Origin: Alentia gelatinosa
Lineage: Eukaryota > Annelida > Polychaeta > Phyllodocida > Polynoidae
NCBI GenBank assembly: GCA_950022655.1
Contig: OX465579.1
Span: 50,261,950-50,325,949, forward strand
Direction: 5' to 3'
Length of the DNA: 64,000 nucleotides
Shown here: positions 36,433 to 45,121 of the stretch, piece after piece
Numbering within the stretch: the first letter of the stretch is position 1
How the letters are laid out: the number at the start of each line of letters is the position of its first letter
Position numbers and translations under genes: made by a program
Notes under the pieces: model-generated
Seen by the model: only the letters and a program-made list of their open reading frames with translations
Database searches by the model: none
Told to the model about the DNA's origin: nothing

Positions 36433-36614
36433 AGCCTCGGCTGGCTCGGCGGGAGTGACCTCTGTAGAAGCAGGAGGAGCGATGGCCGCTCAGGGCGCAG
36501 CCTCCAGACCGCTCCGATCAGACTCCCCGGCTCTGTCCTCCTCTCTCGTCTGCGGGCTAATCAGGTCCTTCAATATGGCCTGAAGGGCAGGGGGCAACCC
36601 CGTCCCCGGGCTTA

Positions 36615-37982
36615 CTACCAACACCGGCCCTCCACCGGATAAGGCGGCCACTTCCTGAACGCTCGGGCGGGTCCACCCCGGAGAGCCCGACCGGTTGGCG
36701 GCAGTTTGCCTATCCATGGCCACGGACGGGGAGGCTGGTGATTCAGGCGCCACCGGAGGCACCACGCTGCACTGAGGAGACTCCATGACTTCGCCCAGTG
36801 GTCCTTGCCCGGGATTCTCTCACCGGGGGCGCTCTCCACCACAGTGCCCACTGAGGAAACTACGGCGTCACTACTCCGGACCACCACCTCCACCACCTCT
36901 AGGGTGGGCTCTTCCCCCTCAGTAGGTTCCGGGGGCACCGGTGACACGGTTGTCGACACCGAAGGCTCCACCAGCGAGGTTGCCAAGACTGGCTCCCCCA
37001 CCTTCGGGGCCCTCTCCGCCGCCGTATCCTCATCCGGAGGGTGCACTCCCGCTTCCACCGTTGGTTCAGGGGCCGCACCAGCTGGGGGCGGGCCCACTTC
37101 CTTCGCCACGGGTGGGGCTCCCACCGAAGCCGCGACAGAAACTCTCCTGGGGGAGCTGCGGCTGGCCGACCTGGTGACGTCGGCGACCTTCCTTTTCTTT
37201 GCCCCCTTAGCCTTGGTCCCTTGTGCCGCCTTCTTCTTTTCTGGCTCTCGGGCTCGCGCCGGTCTCCTAGGGGAGCGCCGCGGGGATGGTGCCGGGGCCG
37301 GGGGTGACATCTCCTCCTCCCGTGCAGCGACCTCTGCCTTCGCCTTGTCGGCCATCTCCTGAAAAAAAGCCCGCAGTCCCGCGATCGAGACGGGCGACAG
37401 CGTCACCGGCGGAAGCGAAGCCAGCAACTGCTGCACCGTCATCGGGCTCTCCTCCACGTCCACTCCTGACAGCGCCACCTCCACGTCCTTTTTCCTCCGC
37501 TTCTTCGGCGCCGGGGATCTCTCACCGGACCTCCCGGCCCCCGGGCCGGCGCTCTTGACTGGCGAGGGCTCTGCATCGCTGAGTTGCGCCAGGGTCTGGG
37601 CCGCCTCCAGCTCCTCTGGCGTCTCTTCTCCAATAAAAATACCGGGGTCCGAGAGGGTAGGGGTCTCCGGGTTAACCCCGACCGCGCTGGGGGGAGCGCA
37701 GGCGACTCCGTCCCGGGACGTGCAAGGCTTTGGTCCGGTGGCCGCAGCAGCAGCAGGCGTCTGCCCTCCCTCCATAGCGATACGTCCCGCGATTCTGGCC
37801 CCCACCGAGCCTAACTGCCCCGGCCCCCCGAAGTAAGTGCGTGTGGGGGCCGGAATGTCATCAGGGGCGTCTGCCCACCGGTGGCCGTGCAGACGCAGGT
37901 GTTTGCGAAAGTCTGACTTACGGGCGGCTTTGAACGGGTGACTACAGGCAGGGCACACCCAACCCTCAACACCCAACACCAC
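36615..37982 (-). CDS. Zinc-finger ORF of the Gypsy element: second C2H2 finger plus nuclear-type basic/Pro-rich protein
   Basis: The frame carries a C2H2-like finger at its start (CPACSHPFKAARKSDFRKHL, then RLH). About 400 residues rich in Pro, Ala, Glu and Ser follow, with several basic clusters (APKKRRKK, RRSPRRPARARE, KAKGAKKRKVAD) that look like nuclear or DNA/RNA-binding signals. A short helical block (TVQQLLASLPP...GLRAFFQEMADKAKAEVAA) sits in the middle. The first finger (CEECGALFSRADGLKRHK, then ESAH) ends about 15 codons earlier, but in the integrase frame. The two frames differ by -1 at about 37,985-37,995. Either one indel split a tandem zinc-finger protein or translation changes frame here. 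The last about 55 codons are probably out of frame, since a parallel frame (36,786-36,490) looks better. No retroviral Env features (signal peptide, transmembrane segment) are visible. Function unknown; target-site or nucleic-acid binding is a guess. Confidence 0.6.
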   Translation of the reverse strand: MVLGVEGWVCPACSHPFKAARKSDFRKHLRLHGHRWADAPDDIPAPTRTYFGGPGQLGSVGARIAGRIAMEGGQTPAAAAATGPKPCTSRDGVACAPPSAVGVNPETPTLSDPGIFIGEETPEELEAAQTLAQLSDAEPSPVKSAGPGAGRSGERSPAPKKRRKKDVEVALSGVDVEESPMTVQQLLASLPPVTLSPVSIAGLRAFFQEMADKAKAEVAAREEEMSPPAPAPSPRRSPRRPARAREPEKKKAAQGTKAKGAKKRKVADVTRSASRSSPRRVSVAASVGAPPVAKEVGPPPAGAAPEPTVEAGVHPPDEDTAAERAPKVGEPVLATSLVEPSVSTTVSPVPPEPTEGEEPTLEVVEVVVRSSDAVVSSVGTVVESAPGERIPGKDHWAKSWSLLSAAWCLRWRLNHQPPRPWPWIGKLPPTGRALRGGPARAFRKWPPYPVEGRCW

Positions 37983-39598
37983 GCACTGTGGGCAGACTCC
38001 TTGTGTCTTTTAAGGCCGTCCGCTCTTGAGAAGAGAGCTCCGCACTCCTCGCACGCAAACCTTCCACCCGCCATTTTGAAAGTCTCGTCCTGTCTCGGGG
38101 CGGACGTGACAACGCTTCTCACAGCGCGTACTGTGGTCTCACTCTCCCCCCGAGTCTCCGTAGCGGTTTTCGACTTCTGTAGATCGAACAGAAACTTGGC
38201 CCTCCGCCTGTCAGCCCGCTTTCTGTTTGCCACCCTCTTCCGTGCCGATCCTAGGGTCCACCCCCTACTTGCCCTCACCGGGATATCCTCCTCTCTAGCC
38301 TTCCTTTTGCCCGGTGATCGATAATAACAGGCGTCTTGTTCGCGAGCGTCTGCCCACCTCCTCCACCGAGTCATGATGGTTGCCGCTCTTCCCGGCGGCG
38401 GCGCCACCTGACGGACAACATCGAGTGCCGGGGGCGCCACCTTCAGGGAATCAGCGTGCACTATCTTAGGAACCCTCCCTTTGGAGATTTCATACACCGG
38501 GCCCCCAATGGCGGCCGTCACTCGCCACGGCCCGGTCCACAGGCACTGAAGCTTTGGGGAAACCCCTGGTCTTTTCAACGGGTGGAAGTAATAAACCTCT
38601 GTCCCCACCGAGAGGGGGCGGTGGCTGGCCTGCAGATTATAGTTCCGCTGTTGCCTCGCCACCGCCTTTCCCAAACTCCGCCGAGCCCACCGATGCGCCC
38701 TCTCCATCCCCTCCTGAAGCCTTGCGGCATAGTCCTCTCCGAGCTGTTCGGTGTTTGGCTCCACCGGATAGAGGAGAGACAGTGGGGCACTAGTCTCATG
38801 GCCCAGCATCATCATGTTTGGGGTGACGCCGGTGGACGAGTGGACAGAGGAGCGGTACGCACACATCAACAATGGTAGATGGAGATCCCAATCTGTTTGA
38901 TCCTCTCTCACCATCAGGGACAACAGGTTCTCGATGGTGCGGTTACAACGCTCCACCAAGCCGTCGCTCTGGGGGCGGAAAGCACATGTCCGAGTTTGTT
39001 TGACCCCAAGCAGGGAGACAACATGTCGGAACACCGATGACTGAAAATTCCTCCCCTGATCGGAGTGCAGCACTGACGGGGGGCCCAATCGACACAGGAA
39101 CGTGTCTACAAAGGCCCGGGCCACTGTCCCCGCCTCTTGGTTTGGCATGGCCGTAGCCTCTGCCCACTTGGTGAAATAATCACAAATAACCAGGATGTAC
39201 TTGTGGTCCCGCTGTGTCCTGGGCAAAGGACCCATGACATCCAGGGCTACTCGTTCCAGGGGGACTCCAGCCCCAACGTGCCCCAAGGGCTCCCTCCTCG
39301 GGGGGGGAGGAGCCTTCCTCCGTAGGCACCCTGGGCAGGAACTGCAGAACCTCGTGACCTCCCTCCTGAACCCAGGCCAGTAGTATCTTTCCTGACAACG
39401 CCTGACAACGGTCCGGTCTCGACCCAAGTGTCCCAAGTGTCCCATGAGCGCAGACCCGTGGATCTCCCATACTCCCATCCTCCGCACCCGGGGGACCGCC
39501 ATCTGGAACGTCTTATCACCCCCTGGGATATACCACCACCGTCCCAGCAGTCCACCCAGGACCACCAGTCGATCCTTCTGCGCCCACCACGTCCTCAC
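37811..39598 (-). CDS. Gypsy integrase, with post-integrase extension and first C2H2 finger
   Basis: The HHCC zinc domain is visible (HGSALMGHLGHLGRD...RYYWPGFRREV...CSSCPGC). So is the DDE core: LERVALDVMGPLP, VLHSDQGRNFQSS and QSDGLVERCNRT, with exactly 35 residues between the second Asp and the Glu. A C-terminal GPY/F-like module follows (LWTGPWRVTAAIGGPVYEI). After about residue 395 the frame continues into a basic stretch (RKRVANRKRADRRRAKF) and a C2H2 finger, then drifts out of frame at about 37,985. In active relatives the enzyme inserts the cDNA into host DNA. This copy keeps all visible catalytic residues but has lost the upstream RT/RNase H. Its apparent start at 39,598 is a deletion artefact. 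Confidence 0.85.
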   Translation of the reverse strand: MRTWWAQKDRLVVLGGLLGRWWYIPGGDKTFQMAVPRVRRMGVWEIHGSALMGHLGHLGRDRTVVRRCQERYYWPGFRREVTRFCSSCPGCLRRKAPPPPRREPLGHVGAGVPLERVALDVMGPLPRTQRDHKYILVICDYFTKWAEATAMPNQEAGTVARAFVDTFLCRLGPPSVLHSDQGRNFQSSVFRHVVSLLGVKQTRTCAFRPQSDGLVERCNRTIENLLSLMVREDQTDWDLHLPLLMCAYRSSVHSSTGVTPNMMMLGHETSAPLSLLYPVEPNTEQLGEDYAARLQEGMERAHRWARRSLGKAVARQQRNYNLQASHRPLSVGTEVYYFHPLKRPGVSPKLQCLWTGPWRVTAAIGGPVYEISKGRVPKIVHADSLKVAPPALDVVRQVAPPPGRAATIMTRWRRWADAREQDACYYRSPGKRKAREEDIPVRASRGWTLGSARKRVANRKRADRRRAKFLFDLQKSKTATETRGESETTVRAVRSVVTSAPRQDETFKMAGGRFACEECGALFSRADGLKRHKESAHSAWCWVLRVGCALPVVTRSKPPVSQTFANTCVCTATGGQTPLMTFRPPHALTSGGRGS

Positions 39599-39610
39599 CT
39601 CTTCTCCGTT

Positions 39611-39663
39611 CCAATAAAAATACCGGGGTCCGAGAGGGTAGGGGTCTCCGGGTTAACCCCGAC
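39611..39663 (-). repeat. 53-bp filler copied from the zinc-finger ORF
   Basis: 39,611-39,663 is identical to 37,630-37,682 (CCAATAAAAATACCGG...GTTAACCCCGAC). It sits exactly between the RT fragment and the integrase N-terminus. A CTCTTCTCC microhomology precedes both copies. See findings. Confidence 0.9.
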
Positions 39664-39857
39664 AGCCCATTATGGGTTGCGAAGGCCGTCTTCTCACGAT
39701 CGCACTCCCTCACCCCAACCTGCCAGTACCCGCTGACGAAATCAAGGGTACTGAACCAGGTTGCCCCGGCCAGAGTGTCCAATGAGTCATCCACCCGGGG
39801 GAGGGGGTAGGCGTCTTTGACCGTGACCGAGTTAATTTTTCTGTAGTCCACACAGAA
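39664..39857 (-). pseudogene. Gypsy reverse transcriptase N-terminal fragment
   Basis: It encodes DYRKINSVTVKDAYPLPRVD, TWFSTLDFVSGYWQVGV (the first catalytic Asp) and REKTAFATHNGL, unmistakably Ty3/Gypsy RT fingers and palm. The frame breaks right after NGL at about 39,664, where a 53-bp filler begins. The YxDD box, the thumb and RNase H are missing. On its 5' side it joins LTR sequence directly at about 39,858. Confidence 0.9.
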
Positions 39858-39859
39858 AC

Positions 39860-40072
39860 GACGTCACGTCTGGTAACTCGGCGTCCACCGAACCGGGTCT
39901 CGGTGGACCCGGAGGCGACCCGGTGTAACCTGGCATTCGGTGGGGCTTGGTGGAACTCGGTGGCGTTCGGTGAATGGCGAGAGATCGTCCTCTCCTCTCT
40001 TCTTGCTATGGTTCATAGCGCCCACCGCGTGCCGCCCGGCCTGGGGTCCCCACCTCTCCTCCGACCGCTACA
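39860..40072 (-). repeat. Truncated 5' LTR of the Gypsy element
   Basis: It matches 34,045-34,240 closely, then diverges before ending ...CCGCTACA at 40,072, next to (AT)n. It retains only U3. The cut lies within the CRE, so TATA, R and U5 are lost and the element has no promoter of its own upstream. Confidence 0.75.
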
Positions 40073-40092
40073 ATATATATATATATATATAT

Positions 40093-40452
40093 TGTAACGG
40101 TAAATGCAGAATGATGACGAGGACGACCAGATACAGTGTACAGTAATATTTATTCAATCAGCCTACGGTTACACAATGCCTCAAAGGCTTTCGTATCTAG
40201 AATGTCTCGACTGGTCCGCGCTTGTCCTTTTTATACTCAGTCAGTGACTTCATGGCTGATGACGTCACTCCGGCTGACTTCACACAAGGAGTACCGGAGG
40301 ACCGGAGGGTCCCTCTCCGACCGGAGGACTGGAGGGCCCCTCTCCGACCGGAGGACCGGAGGACCGGAGGCCCCTCACCCTCTCCGACCGGAGGACTGGA
40401 GGGCCTCTCGTAGTTCCCACCGGAGGACCGGAGGACCGGAGGATCTCCGCTA

Positions 40453-40454
<2 letters not shown>
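40093..40454 (-). mobile_element. Solo LTR of a related Gypsy family
   Basis: TGTAACGG at 40,093 and CCGCTACA at 40,454 are LTR termini matching those of the neighbouring element, but the body is largely different. It is flanked by (AT)n on both sides. In minus orientation the U3 has a GGTCCTCCGG-type minisatellite (40,290-40,445), then a CRE and TATA box, then a poly(A) signal AATAAA at 40,154-40,149. No internal region adjoins it. Confidence 0.75.
40228..40267 (-). promoter_or_regulatory. Solo-LTR promoter: CRE and TATA box
   Basis: TGACGTCA at 40,267-40,260 is followed 24 bp later by TATAAAAA at 40,235-40,228. This is the same element order as in the neighbouring Gypsy LTR despite divergent surrounding sequence. 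Confidence 0.55.

Positions 40455-40495
<41 letters not shown>
40455..40495. repeat. (AT)n microsatellite
   Basis: About 40 bp of pure AT, adjoining the solo LTR. A similar run lies at 40,073-40,092 between the two LTR sequences. Confidence 0.9.
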
Positions 40496-40497
<2 letters not shown>

Positions 40498-40925
40498 CCG
40501 GGTTCACAGTGGGTCGACAGGCTTTCCTCGCGCGTTCTCTCTGAGAAGAGTGAATGCTTGGATCCTCAAACTTGTAGGGTTCTCCAAACCCTCTTGGTGG
40601 TTAGGTGAGTCCAGGACTCCGGTCTCTAGATTAACCTCCCCAGCATTACTTAGCAAGGTACTGTACTTTGGGGGTGATCTAACCGGCATCACTCTGGGAA
40701 GTAAGAATAAACAACCTGTTGTTTATTCAAGTTGTGGAGTTGTGTTCTATGTGAATAGGTTGCTCATACTTACCAAAAAGACAGAACTGACCTATGTAAT
40801 TGCAGGAAGGGTGGGATATCTGCGGGAAGGAATCTTTCCAAGGATAGACTCCTCCGCACGGCCAAAGCCGGCATCCACCACACGACTATAAACCAGTTTA
40901 AATGCACTTGTCAAAGTTTCTACAC

Positions 40926-41015
40926 CTAGAGGCTCAAGGCCTCCAAAGGAGGTAGGCTCAAGGCATCCACAAAAATGCTCAAGGTGTCCAGGGTTCAAAT
41001 TGTCCTGGGCTCAAG
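40926..41015. repeat. Short array of GGCTCAAGGC(A/C)TCC (right of the Gypsy element)
   Basis: Four variants, near 40,928, 40,952, 40,977 and 41,008. They are the reverse complement of the array at 33,561-33,655. The 24-bp spacing of adjacent copies is also shared. Confidence 0.5.
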
Positions 41016-42452
41016 GGGTATAAACCTGTTGAGTGGGTATGGGGTGGAGGTAGGGTTGGGTGGAGTTGGGGATGGAGTGGGGTGTTGTGTGGTTTAGAGT
41101 GGTTGTGTGGGAGTTCTATGCCTGCTACTTTGCTATTAATGTTGTTGTTGTTGTTGTTGTTGTTGATCTTATACTTTGACCATCTGTGTAGAATGTGGTG
41201 CGGGCGGACACTGTAGGAGAGGTGAATGCAGGTGACTAATAAACTGGTCTATGGTTTTTATATCTGTTTTGTTGCATAATAACATCACGCTTGTTGTTTT
41301 GGTTATGTAGGGCTTGAAGGGATACGGTGATAACTGTTGTCTGTCCTTATCTGAACCTGAACCCTATCATGAGTGACCTTTCTCAGTTCACAGTCATTTA
41401 TGTATTATATACCTCTCCCATTGTAAGCCTGCTTCATTGACACGTCCTCTACGATTGGACCTTCGTCCCTGGAGGGAGGAGTGGGGGAGGGTGGATGGGG
41501 TTGTGGGAGGGGTGGGTGGTGGATGGGTGGCTTATATGGCGGGATAAGGGGTGGGGGATGTGGGGTGGGGCTAGTTTAAGTTGTGGGTAAGTGGGTGGTT
41601 TGTAGGGAGGTTGTGTAGGAGGGGTGGCGGGGTGGATTCCATTGGTAAGTACAGGGCAGGTGTTAATGAGGGATCATTATTTGATGTCGGTAAGGGAATA
41701 TCATTGATGTTATTAGCTGGGTCCATGTTTTCGATGTGTGATTTTAAATGGGATTCACGATAGGTATATCTTATTTGTTTATTACACGATTGTTTGAATA
41801 GAAACCAATGAGATCTGTTTTATACATGTATGTATCATTATTCTACACACCCACGTCTCTGCTTTAAATTGCTACATGTAACAAGAGAGGGGGTTATGTC
41901 AGGTAGGGTGTAAATGCAAGGTGTCTGTTTGTGCACTGTCCTCACATTGACCACTCATTGTCTTTTATCCTCAACTGTTTTGGTTCTTAACCCTTTGATT
42001 TATCTCTGTAATAGATATGCTTCAATAATTCGGTGTTTCTGTTGTTACTATGACATACGTCCTACATCAAATATCAGCATCAATGTGTAAAAGATATCAA
42101 TAAAAATGTACAAATATCTATATTATGGCATAATTGAGTGTGTTATATAACGTATATTTGAATTAAAGTGTGGTGGTCTGTACGTAAAGGGTAAGGTGAT
42201 AGCAACCTCTGTGTTCTAGAAGTCGGTCTGACCATATCATGTGTGACCTTTAGAGGTAAAAATCCTTATTTTTCTGGTGTACGATTTCTGTTGTAGGGGA
42301 GGTGGTAGAAACCTCATCCTTCAAGTTCCTTTGTTAAAGGAACGCAGAGCATGAGGTGGAAAAGGTTAAATTCCTTTTTCTATTTGGATAAGTAACCACT
42401 TCTACACTGAGCTATACATTTCTACTCTACAAGGCTACATATATAAGAAATT
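41016..42452. other. Non-coding interval, G/T-rich
   Basis: Strongly G/T-skewed stretches at 41,035-41,175 (including a (GTT)n run at about 41,140-41,165) and 41,455-41,640. No gene recognised. Confidence 0.5.
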
Positions 42453-42652
42453 GGTAGCTCATGGCCCGTAGGGTCAGGAGCCGTCATTGCTCCACCTAGC
42501 GCACTCCCCCTCTACTAGCGCTCCCTGCGCGCCCCCGCGTGCGAGTCACGTGAACTAATAGGTCACGTGGCGAAGCACGCACCAACGCACCAACGCACCA
42601 ACGCATTCTGTTCCTGCGCTTCACTACGCTCACACCTACTATATTTTTCTCC
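42453..42652 (+). repeat. Ngaro split repeat A1
   Basis: It runs from GGTAGCTCATGGCCCGTAGG to CTACTATATTTTTCTCC. It matches 47,191-47,385, except for extra ACCAACGC copies at about 42,580-42,603. Confidence 0.9.
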
Positions 42653-42762
42653 TTGGCTCTACGCTGTTCGCGGCACCGCATACTCCACGGGTATCGGTCC
42701 GAGGCCGTCAGGGCAAGAGTTAAAAGTACGGGTGAAAGCACGAAGACAGGTTCACTTGAAAA

Positions 42763-43886
42763 TGCCGAAGACGCGAGCGGGACCGAGCACGTCCCAGGGT
42801 TAGGAAACGGAGGTATCGTCGGAGTCGACCATGAGGCCGTCCAAGAGCACGTGGAGTCGGCCTCCGAGGTCGGGAGCGTAAAGACCACCCGCCTCGTGGC
42901 CGTTGAGGTAGGCCTCGCAGCTATGAAAGAGGATGTGAAGACGCAGATAAGCCGAGCAGAGGGCACCGGAGGCAGCGTCTCGACCGCCGACCGTTCAATC
43001 TGCCGCTGAGAGACGGACACAAGATTGGGCCTAGGACCAAGCGGCACGTGTTCTGCCCCCACCACGACAGCTACGGGAGAGGTACGGCGCAGATTCGTAT
43101 ATCCAGCGCGAACTCGACCGGGAGGCGATAAAGCACGATAGGACGGCCGGTAAGCTGCATTCAGATCTAAATATCGCTAGGCTTACCAGCAAGCCGTAAA
43201 TGTTTGTCGACCGTGAGGGGTTCTATACCCTGTCACAGAAACTGGAGGTGAGGGGGTCCCTAGGAGTACGTGAGTGCTTTCCTTGGACTATTGGGGGATC
43301 ACCGAGCCGTAGAGCCCACGGACAGGGATCATATATGTTCAAGCACCTTCACCAGGTGTCCATTGACGCGCAGTCCCAGTCGTGGGCCGGCGTAAGGAGG
43401 TGGAGCCAGTTCATATTCTATCAGGTCGAGACCGGGAGGATCAGCTTGTCGGATTACACCCTGATTCAGGAGGAGCGGGTCCGTCTCGCCATGACGACCG
43501 GGACCCAGACCGGCGGAGCAGATACCGGAAGCAAGTCCCGCTCGAGGGAATTGCCGTGTAGGCAATATAACTCGGACCGGGGATGTCGCCACAGGAGCGG
43601 GCACGAGGACGGGCCCATCAAATGGGTGCATATATGTTCGTACTGCGATTCAGTGGGAAAGCAGTGCGGGCATTCGCTCCATGCCTGCAACTGCAAGCTG
43701 GGTTACACCATGGGGTACGACAGCCAGCAAGCACCCCAAGCTCCAGCGGCCCGGCGGGCGGCCCAGGTGGCGTACACGCCACAGGCCGGATATACGATGA
43801 GGGCGGCCGACCCCGGACCGGATGCGCTGTACCAACACGGCGGTCAGCCAGCGGCAAAAAACGGCCACGGTGCGCCCCGCGAGTGA
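42763..43886 (+). pseudogene. Ngaro gag-like ORF, broken
   Basis: A plausible start is MPKTRAGPSTSQG at about 42,763. The reading then changes frame more than once: helical text VAVEVGLAAMKEDVKTQI around 42,895, then KLHSDLNIARLTSKP ending in TAA at 43,197. The last frame (43,200-43,886) is long and credible, with a WSQFIFYQVETGR block and zinc-knuckle-like clusters CRQYNSDRGCRHRSGH and CSYCDSVGKQC...HACNC. This fits a DIRS-type gag nucleic-acid-binding protein. At least two frame breaks and one stop show it is dead. Confidence 0.6.
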
Positions 43887-43940
43887 TCGGAGCGCACCCC
43901 ACAACAGGATGCTCACGTGAGATCACACAACCACTAACAC

Positions 43941-44972
43941 GTGCACCAACAACGGACAGGAAACCGCCTGCGGCCACGTGGGCCCAGGTGGTCAGTCGTC
44001 CCGGTCCAACTGCAACCCCCTCTGCTGCACCAGCCACGTGTAGGACAGGCGGGAGGGGGGGAGCATGTGACGTCATCGCGACCGCAGCCGCTCCGCCCCA
44101 GGCACGTGGCCGGCCCGGTGGGCGTCGCCCTCCTGGGCTCCCCCTCCGACAGCGTTGCCGGCCCCAGCGGCCCGGCAGACCCCAGCACCCTGGATTTCAG
44201 CGCACTCGAGGAGGTTTGCCACACGGGGATCGTGACCGCCGGGACTCGTACGGACCCGGAGGCATTCATGCTACACCGCCGCTCAGAGTGGCCGGAGATG
44301 GACGAGAGCGCACCGCCGGCGCACGGCCACATATATCGGGCCGTTTGGGCGACCGGACTTCCCAACGCTATGTGTAGCAAGATCACCCTACCCACGGACT
44401 TACGGCTACGGGCATGGGAGAAATACCTCACGGCGATGGAGGGGAAGCAGGAGCTGATGGGATTCATACGCTATGGATTCCCCCTCGGATACCTGGGACC
44501 CGCGACCGATACCCAGGGGGTCCCAAATCATCCCAGCACCACGGCTTTTCCCACGGAGGTAAGCAAGTTTGTAGCTAAGGAACTCTCCTTCTCAAATCTC
44601 CTCGGACCGTTCGCGGAGGCCCCGTTCACTCCTTGGTGCCACGTCTCTCCCCTGATGTCCCGGGAGAAACGGTACTCCGATGCCCGGAGGGTGATAACAG
44701 ACATGACCTTCCCCCGGCAGCGGAGTGTCAACGCATACGTAAGGAAGAACTCCGTGTACGGGGAGGAGAGGGAGCACAGTCTCCCTACCATCGACGGGTT
44801 CGTCTCCCGTCTCCTGAAATCGGATCCCTCGAGCTACATGGCCTCCATCGACATCGCGAGGGCCTATAAGAACTTCCGGTGTGACCTCCTCGACTGGCCC
44901 CTCCTGTGCTTCATGTGGGACGGCGGGTACTACTGCGATACGGCGATGCCGTTCGGTGCCCGCGCATCCTGA
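43941..44972 (+). pseudogene. Ngaro reverse transcriptase, N-terminal part
   Basis: The frame includes ALEEVCHTGIV, KITLPTDLRLRAWEKYL, PFTPWCHVSPLMSREK, ARRVITDMTFPRQRSVNAYV and the motif A block ASIDIARAYKNFRCDLLDWP, then AMPFGARAS followed by TGA at 44,970. In this order MPFGARAS normally leads into helix F and the YxDD box within about 50 residues. Here it runs straight into a stop, because the next piece has been deleted. The true start of RT coding is probably inside the first about 75 codons, which are low-complexity. Confidence 0.85.
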
Positions 44973-45121
44973 TCTCGCCGTCAAAGGAGAAAGCCGCAGC
45001 CGACTTCGCGACCGCACGGGCGCTCTTCCGCGAGCTGGGACTGCCTGAGGCCCGAGACAAAGCGCAGGAACCATCGCAGGTCGTCCGATGGCTGGGCATC
45101 AACATCGATGCCCGAGGATAA
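44966..45121 (+). pseudogene. Ngaro reverse transcriptase, segment after the deleted YxDD box
   Basis: In a different frame the text resumes as ILISPSKEKAAADFATARAL, FRELGLPEARDKAQEPSQVV and RWLGINIDARG, the segment that normally follows YLDD in Ngaro RTs. A second frame break at about 45,112 leads into the RNase H frame. Confidence 0.8.

Larger units (their letters stand above)
33806..40072 (-). mobile_element. Ty3/Gypsy LTR retrotransposon, rearranged, minus orientation
   Basis: On the minus strand the order is truncated 5' LTR (40,072-39,860), RT fragment, integrase, C2H2 zinc-finger region, further ORFs, and 3' LTR ending at 33,806. LTR edges read TGTAACGG...CTACA, with (AT)n DNA outside both edges. 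About 210 bp of the two LTRs align well (for example GACGTCACGTCTGGTAACTC). Gag, protease, most of RT and all of RNase H are missing. The 5' LTR joins RT directly at about 39,860. Two internal duplications (213 bp and 376 bp) scramble the 3' half. This copy cannot retrotranspose on its own. The high GC content contrasts sharply with the flanks. Confidence 0.85.

Noticed and set aside
34135..37840. Long plus-strand frames across the Gypsy region
   Set aside because: They are antisense shadows of the GC-rich minus-strand coding and carry no recognisable domain.
43583..44377. 264-codon plus-strand frame overlapping the Ngaro gag/RT junction
   Set aside because: It overlaps the better-supported gag and RT frames and reads as Arg/Pro/Gly-rich low-complexity text.
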